From assembly GCF_900115065.1 (NCBI RefSeq), contig NZ_FOVE01000008.1, positions 62,001 through 126,000 on the forward strand: a stretch of 64,000 nucleotides of DNA, in the 5' to 3' direction. This DNA comes from Formivibrio citricus. GTDB taxonomy: Bacteria; Pseudomonadota; Gammaproteobacteria; Burkholderiales; Chitinibacteraceae. Positions 22,218-30,287 of the stretch are shown one piece after another. The notes beneath the pieces were generated by a model. It was not told the DNA's origin and made no database searches. It worked only from the letters and a program-made list of their open reading frames with translations. Numbering within the stretch: position 1 is the stretch's first letter; each line of letters starts with the position of its first letter. Both the position numbers and the translations under genes were made by a program.

Positions 22218-22241
22218 GACGAATTGGAATTAAAATTCGTC
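22218..22241. promoter_or_regulatory. Inverted repeat GACGAATT-N8-AATTCGTC touching the waaC start
   Basis: A perfect 8-bp inverted repeat ends one base before the waaC ATG, where the ribosome-binding site should be; no Shine-Dalgarno sequence is visible. It could be an operator or an RNA hairpin that limits waaC translation. The repeat is seen; the role is inferred. Confidence 0.45.
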
Positions 22242-22242
22242 C

Positions 22243-23202
22243 ATGCAAAAAATCCTCCTTGTCCGCCTCTCTTCCATGGGCGACGTCATCCACAACCTGC
22301 CCGCCGTCACCGATCTGGCCCGCGCCTGCCCACAGACCAGGATCGACTGGGTCGTTGAGGAGGGTTTTCAGGAAATTCCGCGCCTGCATCCGGCTATCAG
22401 CCGGGTCATTCCCGTCGGCATGCGGCGCTGGCGCAAAACACCGGTCGCCACGCTGTGCGGGGACGACCTCGGCCGTTTTGCCGCCGAATTGCGCTGCGAA
22501 CGTTATGATCTGGTTCTCGACTCCCAGGGGCTGGTCAAGAGCGCGCTGGTCGCCAAGCTGGCCAAGGGGCCGGTCGCAGGTTACGACAGCAAGAGCATCC
22601 GGGAACCGGCAGCCAGCCTCTTCTATGACCGGCGTTATGCCGTCTCGCGCGAGTTGCACGCGATCGACCGCAACCGCCTGTTGAGCGCTGCGGCGCTCGG
22701 TTACGAGGTAACGGGGCCAATCGATTACGGCCTGCTGCCCCCGCAACTGTCGCTTTCCTGGCTGTCGCAATCCGCCTGTGTGACGCTGCTCACGGCCACC
22801 AGCCGCGCCGACAAGGAGTGGCCGGAAGAACGCTGGCAGGCATTGGGAAAACGTTTCGTCGAACTCGGTCTGACGCCTGTACTGCCCTGGGGCAACGAAA
22901 CCGAACGGGCACGCAGCGAGCGCCTGGCGGCGGGCATTCCCGGCGCCATCTGCCCGCCGCGCCTGTCGCTGACCGAGGCTGCTGCCTTGCTGGCCGGCAG
23001 CCGCATCGTGGTCGGCGTCGATACCGGCCTCGCACATTTGGCCGCAGCGCTGGCAACGCCTGTAGTTGCCATTTTCTGCGCATCCGATCCGTTCAAGACC
23101 GGCGTACGCGCGGCATACGGCGCGGTCAATCTGGGCGCCAACGGCGCACCGCCCGACATCGATACCGTCTGGCAAGCCGTACTGGCCGGAATCCGCCAAT
23201 GA
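22243..23202 (+). CDS. waaC: Lipopolysaccharide heptosyltransferase I
   Basis: Adds the first L-glycero-D-manno-heptose to Kdo2-lipid A on the inner face of the inner membrane. The protein has 319 residues, GT9 family. It starts MQKILLVRLSSMGDVIHNLPA, the classic heptosyltransferase N-terminus, and has the C-terminal ADP-heptose site GVDTGLAHLAAALATP. The stop overlaps the waaA start (ATGA), so the two core-LPS genes form an operon. Confidence 0.95.
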   Translation: MQKILLVRLSSMGDVIHNLPAVTDLARACPQTRIDWVVEEGFQEIPRLHPAISRVIPVGMRRWRKTPVATLCGDDLGRFAAELRCERYDLVLDSQGLVKSALVAKLAKGPVAGYDSKSIREPAASLFYDRRYAVSRELHAIDRNRLLSAAALGYEVTGPIDYGLLPPQLSLSWLSQSACVTLLTATSRADKEWPEERWQALGKRFVELGLTPVLPWGNETERARSERLAAGIPGAICPPRLSLTEAAALLAGSRIVVGVDTGLAHLAAALATPVVAIFCASDPFKTGVRAAYGAVNLGANGAPPDIDTVWQAVLAGIRQ

Positions 23203-24470
23203 TCGCTCGCGGGCTGTACCGCCTCCTGCTCTGGGCCGGCCTTCCCTTCATTTTTCTTTACCTGCTCAAGCGCAGCCGCAAGCAGCCGGCCTATCGCAGC
23301 CACTGGGGCGAGCGGCTCGGCTTTTACCCCTCCCGCCCTGCCGGTGCCGCCCCGCTCTGGCTGCATGCAGTTTCGGTGGGCGAGATGCGCGCCACGGCAC
23401 CGCTCGTCAACGCCCTGCTCAAGCGCGATCCGCTCTGCCCGATCCTGCTGACCTGCATGACGCCGACCGGGCGCACCACGGCGCAAGAGCTCTTCGGAGA
23501 CAAAGTCGAAATCGCCTACCTGCCCTACGATTACCCCGGCGCGGTGCAACGCTTCCTGCGGCATTTCCGGCCGCGCGCCGGCATATTGATGGAAACCGAA
23601 CTCTGGCCCAACCTGATCCATGCCTGCGCCGATGCCGGCATCCCGTTGACGCTGGCCAACGCCCGGCTCTCGCAGAAATCGCTCGCGGGCTACCTGAAGA
23701 TCGCCGCCCTGATCCGCCCTGCCGTGGCTAGGCTGGCCGGCGTGCTGGCGCAAAGCCGCGACGATGCGGACCGCCTGCACCAACTGGGCGCGCGGCGGGT
23801 GGAAATCGTTGGCAATATCAAGTTCGACAACCTGCCGCCTGCCGAACTTGTTGAGCGCGGCCAACGCTGGAAAGCGCAATTCGCCGGACGCAAAACCCTG
23901 TTGTTCGCTTCGAGCCGCGAAGGTGAGGAAACCCTGCTGCTGGATGCGCTGCTCGCCGCAGGCTGGCCGGAGAACATGCTTTTGCTGCTGGTGCCGCGCC
24001 ACCCGCAACGTTTCGATGCGGTAGCCCGGCTACTGGAAGAAAAGAAGCTCGGCTATCTGCGCCGCAGCCAGTGGTTGGGGGACTCTGTCCCTACGGATAT
24101 TCGGGTGTTGCTCGGCGACAGCATGGGCGAAATGAGCGCGTGGTTTGCGGCAAGCGATCTCACGATCATGGGCGGCTCGCTGTTGCCTTTCGGCTGCCAG
24201 AACCTGATCGAAGCCTGCGCAGTGGGCGCCCCGGTCCTGCTCGGACCTTCGGTCTTCAACTTTGCCGAGGCTGCACGCCTAGCGCTGGAAAGCGGTGCGG
24301 CGCAACAGGAAGCCGCCGCTGACGCCATCGCGGCAACGGCGTTGTCGCTGTTGCAAAAGCCGGAGGAATTGCAGCGCATGGGCACCGCCGGGATCGACTT
24401 CGCCGCCGCGCACCGGGGCGTCGTGCAGCGTTTGCTAGTGGTCTGCCCCGTAAATGGCGGAACACAATGA
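23199..24470 (+). CDS. waaA: 3-deoxy-D-manno-octulosonic acid (Kdo) transferase
   Basis: Transfers Kdo from CMP-Kdo to lipid IVA. The protein has 423 residues. It has an N-terminal membrane anchor (about 5-24), then WLHAVSVGEMRATAPL, the METELWPNL motif, GNIKFD, and the C-terminal nucleotide site GGSLLPFGCQNLIEACA. It starts within the waaC stop codon and is translationally coupled to it. Number of Kdo units added cannot be told from sequence. Confidence 0.95.
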   Translation: MIARGLYRLLLWAGLPFIFLYLLKRSRKQPAYRSHWGERLGFYPSRPAGAAPLWLHAVSVGEMRATAPLVNALLKRDPLCPILLTCMTPTGRTTAQELFGDKVEIAYLPYDYPGAVQRFLRHFRPRAGILMETELWPNLIHACADAGIPLTLANARLSQKSLAGYLKIAALIRPAVARLAGVLAQSRDDADRLHQLGARRVEIVGNIKFDNLPPAELVERGQRWKAQFAGRKTLLFASSREGEETLLLDALLAAGWPENMLLLLVPRHPQRFDAVARLLEEKKLGYLRRSQWLGDSVPTDIRVLLGDSMGEMSAWFAASDLTIMGGSLLPFGCQNLIEACAVGAPVLLGPSVFNFAEAARLALESGAAQQEAAADAIAATALSLLQKPEELQRMGTAGIDFAAAHRGVVQRLLVVCPVNGGTQ

Positions 24471-24576
24471 AAACGCCGGATTTGTACGGCTGGCTAGGCG
24501 CGAACCTGCGTGACTGACTACTAGACACGCAAAGACAAGTTTTCATGTTTCGTTATTTGCGGGGCAGATCACCAAG

Positions 24577-25446
24577 TTACCTGGAACGCAGCACGCCCAT
24601 CTGATGCACCCCCAGCCCAGCCACGATCAGGACGGTTCCCAGCAAAACTTCACGGGTCAGCACCTCGTTGTTGAGTGCGTAGCCAAACCATAGCGCAGAA
24701 ACGGTCGCGATCATCGGGATCAGCGCCACTTGCGTCGGGCGACATTCCCGGATCAGCCAGAAATAGACGCTCATCGCGAACACCGACCCCACCAGCGCCA
24801 GATAAACGATCGCCCCCGTGGCCCGCAGCGGCACCCCGGCTGGCAGGGGGATGCCATAAGCGAGCCAGACGACAGCGCTGGCTACGACGCAGACCCCGAT
24901 CGAGCCGGTACTGACCAGCAAGGTATCCAGCCCCTGTGAGTGGACCTTCAGCCTCACCGCCCCCAGGCTGTTGACAGTCACCGCCAGCAAGATGACCAGA
25001 AAGGCCGGAATACCCTCCGCACCAAGATGCAGGTGTTCGGAAAAAATGGCCGCCAGTCCGCCCAAAGCCAGAATGCAGCCGACCACCTCATTGCGCTGGA
25101 TTTTCTGACGCAGCAACAGGGAGGCCAGGATGACCGCCAGCAACGGGTTGAGCCCGTACAGCACGGCCACCAAACCGGAGTTGACGTACTGCGCCGCCCA
25201 GTAGGTGCAGATCATGGCAAACACCGTGTAGCCGCCGCCGGCGATCCAGGCACGCCATGCCTCGCGGCTGGGGCGGATTTTGACGCCACGATATGCAGCG
25301 ACCATCAGCAGAATCACGAAAGCCAGGGCAAAACGGAAAAACAGCGCGGCGCTGTAGTGGTAATCCACCACGCTCCACTTGATCGAAAGCGCGGTCGTGG
25401 ACCAGATGCAGACCAGCGACAACGCGCCGGCAAGATGAATGAACAT
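24577..25446 (-). CDS. EamA-family (drug/metabolite) transporter
   Basis: 289-residue inner-membrane protein made of two EamA repeats, about ten membrane segments. The first repeat holds SALFFRFALAFVILLMVAAY and the second FAMSVYFWLIRECRPTQVAL followed by PMIATVSALWFGYALNNEVL. Relatives export amino acids, purines or sugars; the substrate here is unknown. It is convergent with waaA and lies downstream of an MCP gene in the same direction, separated by a terminator. Confidence 0.82.
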   Translation of the reverse strand: MFIHLAGALSLVCIWSTTALSIKWSVVDYHYSAALFFRFALAFVILLMVAAYRGVKIRPSREAWRAWIAGGGYTVFAMICTYWAAQYVNSGLVAVLYGLNPLLAVILASLLLRQKIQRNEVVGCILALGGLAAIFSEHLHLGAEGIPAFLVILLAVTVNSLGAVRLKVHSQGLDTLLVSTGSIGVCVVASAVVWLAYGIPLPAGVPLRATGAIVYLALVGSVFAMSVYFWLIRECRPTQVALIPMIATVSALWFGYALNNEVLTREVLLGTVLIVAGLGVHQMGVLRSR

Positions 25447-25538
25447 GAAGCGAAGGAACCGGCCACGCCTGTAGCCGGCCCGGAAACCGTAATGGCGTCA
25501 TTCTGCCAGCAAATGGGCTTGCCCAGAAATCCGGTAAC

Positions 25539-25568
25539 AAAAAAGCGGCCCGCACCGGGGCCGCTTTT
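25539..25568 (-). terminator. Intrinsic terminator of the chemoreceptor gene
   Basis: Stem AAAAGCGGCC / GGCCGCTTTT with a CCGGTGCG-type loop, ending in TTTTTTG on the minus strand, 21 bases past the MCP stop. Confidence 0.85.
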
Positions 25569-25588
25569 GCTCTGTACTGCCTTGCTTG

Positions 25589-27571
25589 TCAGGTTCTGAA
25601 AGAACTGAATTTGTCCTGCAAGCCCTGTGCCACGCGATCCAGCTCCTGCAGCGTCGCCGTCGCTTTCTCCAGCTCGTCTTCTGACCTCTGCATGCGGTTG
25701 GTGATCCCCTCTGCGCTACGCGCCATCAGGGTAGTCGCGGTTTGCTCCTCATGCGTGGAATGGGCGATTTCTTCCATCTTGCTTCGCACGTCATCCATGT
25801 TGTTGCGGATACCGTCGATCTTGCTTGCAGCGGCCTCGGCGAATGCAACGCCGCCCTGTGCCGATACCAGCGTCTGCTTCATGTTGCTCACCGCGCTGGC
25901 CGTTTCGTTGCGCATGCCCTCGGTCATGGAGGTGATCTGCAGGGTGGCTTCGCCGGTACGTTCAGCGAGCTTGCGCACTTCGTCCGCCACCACGGCAAAC
26001 CCGCGTCCCTGCTCGCCGGCACGTGCGGCTTCAATTGCCGCATTCAGGGCCAGCAGGTTGGTCTGGTCGGCGATTTCCTTGATGACCTGGGTGATGCCGC
26101 TGATTTCCTGCGAGCGCTGGCTGAGTTGTTCCAGCAAGGCGGAGAGATTCTCGACCTCATGCGCCGACTGCCCGGCCTTGCCGGCGACTTCGGCGATGGT
26201 ATGGGCCGATTCAACCGAAAGCTCGCTGGTTTGCTTGACCAGAGAATCCGCCTCTCCGGCATTGCCGGCGATATGCGAGATGCTAACCGTGATTTCCTCG
26301 ATCGTTGCGGCATTGCTGGAGCTTTGGTCGGCCAGCTCACGGAAGTCGTCGGAGAGCTTACCCAGCACGCTGTTGACCGAGTGCACGCCTTCAGTCAGGC
26401 GCACGGCTTCGCGGCGGATATCAGCAAACATGCCGCGCAGGCTTTCAAGGAAGGTATTGAAGTGGCGCGCGGTTTCAGCAATTTCGTCATTGCCTTCGAT
26501 GTCAATGCGTCTCGTAAGGTCGCCGCCGCCGCGGGCGATTTCCTGCATGATAACGTTGATGCGGCTGATGCCGGACGTAATGCGGTTCGCCATGGCATAG
26601 GCCGTCACCACCGCTAGTACGGTAAATACGAGACCGACCAATACAACGATGCCCATGAGATAACGGGCACTGGCCTGGATTTCGCTGCGGTCAATCACGC
26701 TGACCAGTTTCCAGCCGCCACGGGAAGCCGCCATCACCCGGCCGACTTTCTCGACGCCATCGACCTTGTATATAAACGAAGCAGCATTGTTCTTTACCGC
26801 CTCAGTCAATTCAGGAATATTGACACTGGAAATGTTCTTGGTGAGCAGTTCCTTTCTGGTGGGATGGGTCAGTACCGTACCGTCACCTTCGACCAGGATC
26901 AGATAACCGGTTTCCCCGATCTTGATGGCGTTAAGGATTTCAGTAAGCCGCTTCAGGGAAATATCGATACCAAGCACATAGTTGACTTCGCCATCCGCGC
27001 CATGAAAGGACTTGACCACGGCGGTCACATTCTCGCCGGTCGTCGATAGGTACGCCTTGGCAATGGATGCTTTGCCTTTCTGTGCGACAGCGTCCTGATA
27101 CCAAGGGCGTTTGCGCGGATCGTAACCGGCTTTGACCTTGCTTTGGTCATCCGTCACGAACCCGCCTTGCTTGGTACCCATGTACAGCTCAAGAAGATTC
27201 GGATTGGCTTTACCTATCATGCGGAAGTGATTGTATATCTCGGTTTCGAGCGGTCCGCGTGTCAGGGTCTTCAGATCAGTGTCTGTCGTACGAGCCACAT
27301 AGTTGTTCAGCGAACTATCCAGACGCTGCATAGCCGGATGGGCTGCCATCAAATCCATATTTGTCATGGCATTATCAAGCAGCACGGAAATGACGTTGTC
27401 GACCTGTTTCATTTCGCCGGCGGCTCGAGCCAGGAAGTCCGCCTCCGACTTTTTTCCCAACGAATAATTGAGGATCAAGATGATGCAGAGTATCGGCACC
27501 ACGACCAGCGCGGTTGAGGTCAGAAACAGCTTTTTCTTGATACTGCCCGGCTTCAAGAGATCAAGGCTCAT
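25589..27571 (-). CDS. Methyl-accepting chemotaxis protein with dCache sensor
   Basis: 660-residue transmembrane chemoreceptor. TM1 is at about 16-36, a dCache-type periplasmic domain follows ([17 protein letters not shown] is the typical RPWY ligand-site block), TM2 near 310-335, HAMP, then the signalling domain. The CheA/CheW tip reads [21 protein letters not shown] start at ATG 27571 with GGAG upstream; an earlier in-frame start adds 29 atypical residues. Ligand unknown; dCache domains with RPWY often bind amino acids or organic acids. It stands apart from the paralogous receptors at 51.9-54.7 kb. Confidence 0.92.
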   Translation of the reverse strand: MSLDLLKPGSIKKKLFLTSTALVVVPILCIILILNYSLGKKSEADFLARAAGEMKQVDNVISVLLDNAMTNMDLMAAHPAMQRLDSSLNNYVARTTDTDLKTLTRGPLETEIYNHFRMIGKANPNLLELYMGTKQGGFVTDDQSKVKAGYDPRKRPWYQDAVAQKGKASIAKAYLSTTGENVTAVVKSFHGADGEVNYVLGIDISLKRLTEILNAIKIGETGYLILVEGDGTVLTHPTRKELLTKNISSVNIPELTEAVKNNAASFIYKVDGVEKVGRVMAASRGGWKLVSVIDRSEIQASARYLMGIVVLVGLVFTVLAVVTAYAMANRITSGISRINVIMQEIARGGGDLTRRIDIEGNDEIAETARHFNTFLESLRGMFADIRREAVRLTEGVHSVNSVLGKLSDDFRELADQSSSNAATIEEITVSISHIAGNAGEADSLVKQTSELSVESAHTIAEVAGKAGQSAHEVENLSALLEQLSQRSQEISGITQVIKEIADQTNLLALNAAIEAARAGEQGRGFAVVADEVRKLAERTGEATLQITSMTEGMRNETASAVSNMKQTLVSAQGGVAFAEAAASKIDGIRNNMDDVRSKMEEIAHSTHEEQTATTLMARSAEGITNRMQRSEDELEKATATLQELDRVAQGLQDKFSSFRT

Positions 27572-27705
27572 AGGGAACTCCAGATGGATCGATTTTTGTT
27601 TTTGGAAACGCCCGGGAAGAAATGAATCTACCCTCGGCATAGTTTGTACGATAGTCAAAAATTACAGGAAAGCCCAGCAGCAAACACCGTGCCCAAAAAT
27701 TCAGG

Positions 27706-27734
27706 TTGTCACCCACGGGCGAAGCTATTAGTAT
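27706..27734 (+). promoter_or_regulatory. Candidate sigma-70 promoter for the aroG leader
   Basis: TTGTCA at 27706-27711 (five of six bases match -35), a 17-base spacer, and TAGTAT at 27729-27734 (four of six match -10). This predicts a start near 27741, about 30 bases before the leader peptide. Prediction only. Confidence 0.5.
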
Positions 27735-27770
27735 CGACTCTCAAGATTACATATTGACGACCCAGCGCCC

Positions 27771-27851
27771 ATGAACCGCTCCGCCATGACCGCCTTTTCC
27801 TATTTTTATTGGTACATCAGGCCCTTGACGGATCGGGAGGCGTTGCGCTGA
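27771..27851 (+). CDS. Aromatic leader peptide upstream of aroG
   Basis: Short frame of 26 codons (or 21 from a second ATG at 27786) that contains the run FSYFYWYI: two Phe, three Tyr and one Trp in eight codons. It stops 26 bases before an intrinsic terminator hairpin and 94 bases before the aroG ATG. This is the layout of a ribosome-mediated attenuator that would sense charged tRNA for all three aromatic amino acids. Neither ATG has a convincing Shine-Dalgarno sequence. The peptide composition is seen; the control role follows from the trp/phe leader precedent and is inferred. Confidence 0.75.
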   Translation: MNRSAMTAFSYFYWYIRPLTDREALR

Positions 27852-27903
27852 GTCCAAAAAATACCCCTACACCCGAAACCGTCAGCCCGTCTGGCGGTTT
27901 TTT
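27827..27903 (+). promoter_or_regulatory. aroG attenuator: terminator hairpin and possible antiterminator
   Basis: The terminator stem is ACCGTCAG / CTGGCGGT (27878-27898) with loop CCCGT and a run of six T, the classical intrinsic form. A competing upstream segment GACGG at 27827-27831, inside the leader codons just after the aromatic run, can pair with CCGTC in the left arm. Stalling on the aromatic codons would be expected to change which pairing forms. The hairpin is certain; the alternative fold is inference. Confidence 0.75.
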
Positions 27904-27945
27904 ATTGGCCGCCCGACCTGTAAAACCGATACCAGGAGAGCCGCC

Positions 27946-29043
27946 ATGCCCGCACCAGAAAATAGCCGAATCCGTCACACCACTGCCCTGATTTCGCCCG
28001 CACAACTGGAGCAGGAACTCCCCTGCCCCGCGCAAACACAGCTCCTCGTCGCCAAGGCGCGCAAGAATCTCCACCACATTCTGCACGGCGCGGACGACCG
28101 GCTGGCCGTTATCGTCGGCCCCTGTTCGATCCACGATCCGCAGGCTGCGCTCGAATATGCCGAACGCCTTGCCGTGCTGCGCGCCCGACTTGGAGGAGAA
28201 CTGGAAATCGTGATGCGCGCCTATTTCGCCAAGCCACGCACCACAGTGGGCTGGAAGGGCCTGATCAACGATCCACACATGGATGGCAGTTTCGATATCC
28301 AGCATGGATTGAGAGCTGCACGCCGGCTGCTGCTCGGAATCACCGCACTGGAACTCCCGATCGCAACGGAATACCTGGATCTCGTCGCGCCGCATTACAT
28401 CTCGGATCTGGTGGCCTGGGCCGCCATCGGCGCCCGCACGACGGAATCGCAGGTCCATCGCGAATTCGCCTCGGGCCTGCCCTGCCCTGTCGGGTTCAAG
28501 AACGGTACGGACGGCAATATCGGGATCGCCGTCGATGCCATCCTGGCCGCTGCCCACCCCCATCATTTTTTCTCGACGGATGCGGACGGGCGCGCCACGG
28601 TTACCGCCACGGCAGGCAACGAGGACGGGCATCTCATCCTGCGCGGAGGAAAAACACCGAACTACGATGCGCAGAGCATCGACGCAGCCTGCGCGGCATT
28701 GATGCGAGCAGGTCAGCCGGCGCGGCTGATGATCGACGCCAGTCATGCCAACAGCGGCAAGAAGCATGAAAACCAGCTTCCGGTCTGCGCCGAGATCGGT
28801 CGGCAAATCGCCGCGGGCGACGAGCGAATCATCGGGGTCATGATCGAATCGAATCTGGTCGCGGGCCGGCAGGATATTCAGCCCGGCCGCAAGCCGGTTT
28901 TCGGCCAGAGCATCACCGATGCCTGCATCGGCTGGAACGAGACGGTGGAAATACTGGAAGACTTGGCCGAAGCCGTGGCGCAACGGCGCACGGGACGATC
29001 AACAGAAAACGGCCGCACTACACGCGCGGCCGTCCCGGTTTGA
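27946..29043 (+). CDS. aroG: 3-deoxy-7-phosphoheptulonate (DAHP) synthase, class I
   Basis: Condenses phosphoenolpyruvate and erythrose 4-phosphate, the entry step to the shikimate pathway. The protein has 365 residues, type I-alpha. Visible blocks are VIVGPCSIHDP with the metal cysteine, RAYFAKPRTTVGWKGLINDP, GARTTESQVHRE, VGFKNGTDG and MIDASHANSGK. AGGAG precedes the ATG. The isozyme (Phe-, Tyr- or Trp-sensitive) cannot be read reliably, and the symbol is generic. Expression is probably governed by the upstream aromatic leader. The last codons overlap the hairpin that terminates the convergent hisC. Confidence 0.93.
   Translation: MPAPENSRIRHTTALISPAQLEQELPCPAQTQLLVAKARKNLHHILHGADDRLAVIVGPCSIHDPQAALEYAERLAVLRARLGGELEIVMRAYFAKPRTTVGWKGLINDPHMDGSFDIQHGLRAARRLLLGITALELPIATEYLDLVAPHYISDLVAWAAIGARTTESQVHREFASGLPCPVGFKNGTDGNIGIAVDAILAAAHPHHFFSTDADGRATVTATAGNEDGHLILRGGKTPNYDAQSIDAACAALMRAGQPARLMIDASHANSGKKHENQLPVCAEIGRQIAAGDERIIGVMIESNLVAGRQDIQPGRKPVFGQSITDACIGWNETVEILEDLAEAVAQRRTGRSTENGRTTRAAVPV
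29009..29033 (-). terminator. Probable hisC terminator inside the aroG 3' end
   Basis: Perfect 8-bp stem ACGGCCGC / GCGGCCGT followed on the minus strand by TTTTC, 21 bases past the hisC stop. It lies within the last codons of aroG, so the C-terminal residues of aroG are partly dictated by the hairpin. Confidence 0.6.
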
Positions 29044-29053
29044 TTATGCGCGG

Positions 29054-30115
29054 TTACCCCAGGATTTCCCGCAGCGCTTCCACCAGCGCCGCGCATTCCG
29101 CCGGTGTGCCAATGGAAATACGCAGATGTTGCGCGATGCGTTCGGGCTGCTTGAAATGGCGCACGATGATCGCACGCTCGCGCAGTCTGCCGGCAAGCTC
29201 CGCGGCATCGCGCTGCGGATGGCGGGTAAAGATGAAATTGGCCGCCGATGGAATGGTTTCGAAACCGAGCTCGGCCAGATCGTTGGTCAGTTTTACCCGG
29301 CTGGCAATCACCGCGTTGCGCGTCCCTTCGAAATACACCACATCGTCGAATGCCGCAGCAGCACCTGCCTGCGCCACGCGGTCGAGCGGATACGAGTTGA
29401 AGCTGTTCTTCACCCGCACCAGCGCCTCGATCAGCTCCGGAGCTCCCATCGCCAGACCCACGCGCAAACCGGCCAGCGAGCGCGATTTGGATAGCGTCTG
29501 CACCACCAGCAGGTTCGGATACTTGCCGATCAGCGGCACCGCCGTTTCGCCGCCGAAATCGACATAAGCCTCGTCGACGACCACGGGCTTGTCCGGATGT
29601 TGCCTGAGCAAGGCTTCAACCGCCTCCAGCGGCAACAGGCGCCCGGTCGGCGCGTTGGGATTGGGGAAGATGATCGCACCACAATCGCCGGAGTAATCCT
29701 CGATGCGGATCGAAAAATCGTCGGCCAGCGGCACGGTGCGGTAGTCGATGCCGAACAGCTTGCAGTACACCGGGTAGAAGCTGTAGGTGATGTCCGGAAA
29801 CAGGAGCGGCGCATCGTGCTTGAGCAGCGCCGGAAAACTCAGCCCCAGCACCTCGTCCGAACCGTTGCCGACGAACACGCATTCTTCCGGGATGCCGTAG
29901 TAGCGGGCCACAGCCGTCTTGACCGGGCTGCTCTCGGTATTGGGATAGAGACGCAGCGCATCGCCCACTGCGGCCTGCATCGCAGCCACCGCCTTGGGCG
30001 AGGGACCGTAGGGGTTTTCGTTGGTGTTCAGCTTGATCAGGTTGTCGATCTTCGGCTGCTCCCCCGGAACGTAAGGGGTCAGCTCGCGGACGATGGGGCT
30101 CCAGAACTGGCTCAT
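29054..30115 (-). CDS. hisC: Histidinol-phosphate aminotransferase
   Basis: PLP aminotransferase of histidine synthesis that converts imidazole acetol phosphate to histidinol phosphate. The protein has 353 residues from ATG 30115 ([20 protein letters not shown], the family start). Motifs: [41 protein letters not shown], and the PLP lysine in [14 protein letters not shown]. It stands outside any his operon here, next to aroG; some HisC paralogues also transaminate aromatic keto acids, so a role in Phe/Tyr synthesis is possible. Confidence 0.92.
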   Translation of the reverse strand: MSQFWSPIVRELTPYVPGEQPKIDNLIKLNTNENPYGPSPKAVAAMQAAVGDALRLYPNTESSPVKTAVARYYGIPEECVFVGNGSDEVLGLSFPALLKHDAPLLFPDITYSFYPVYCKLFGIDYRTVPLADDFSIRIEDYSGDCGAIIFPNPNAPTGRLLPLEAVEALLRQHPDKPVVVDEAYVDFGGETAVPLIGKYPNLLVVQTLSKSRSLAGLRVGLAMGAPELIEALVRVKNSFNSYPLDRVAQAGAAAAFDDVVYFEGTRNAVIASRVKLTNDLAELGFETIPSAANFIFTRHPQRDAAELAGRLRERAIIVRHFKQPERIAQHLRISIGTPAECAALVEALREILG

Positions 30116-30287
30116 GACAGGCATCTTTTCGAGATAGGCATATCCGGCCATTCTACCAAAGAGCGCTTCGTGGCCGGCAGACAAAATCCAACACTCCGGC
30201 CGCATGAATTCAAGAAAAAACCGTAAGGCATGAACCGGACGGCTATAATTCGTTTCCTTTGCAAGGCTGCATCATCGGATTCCTTTC

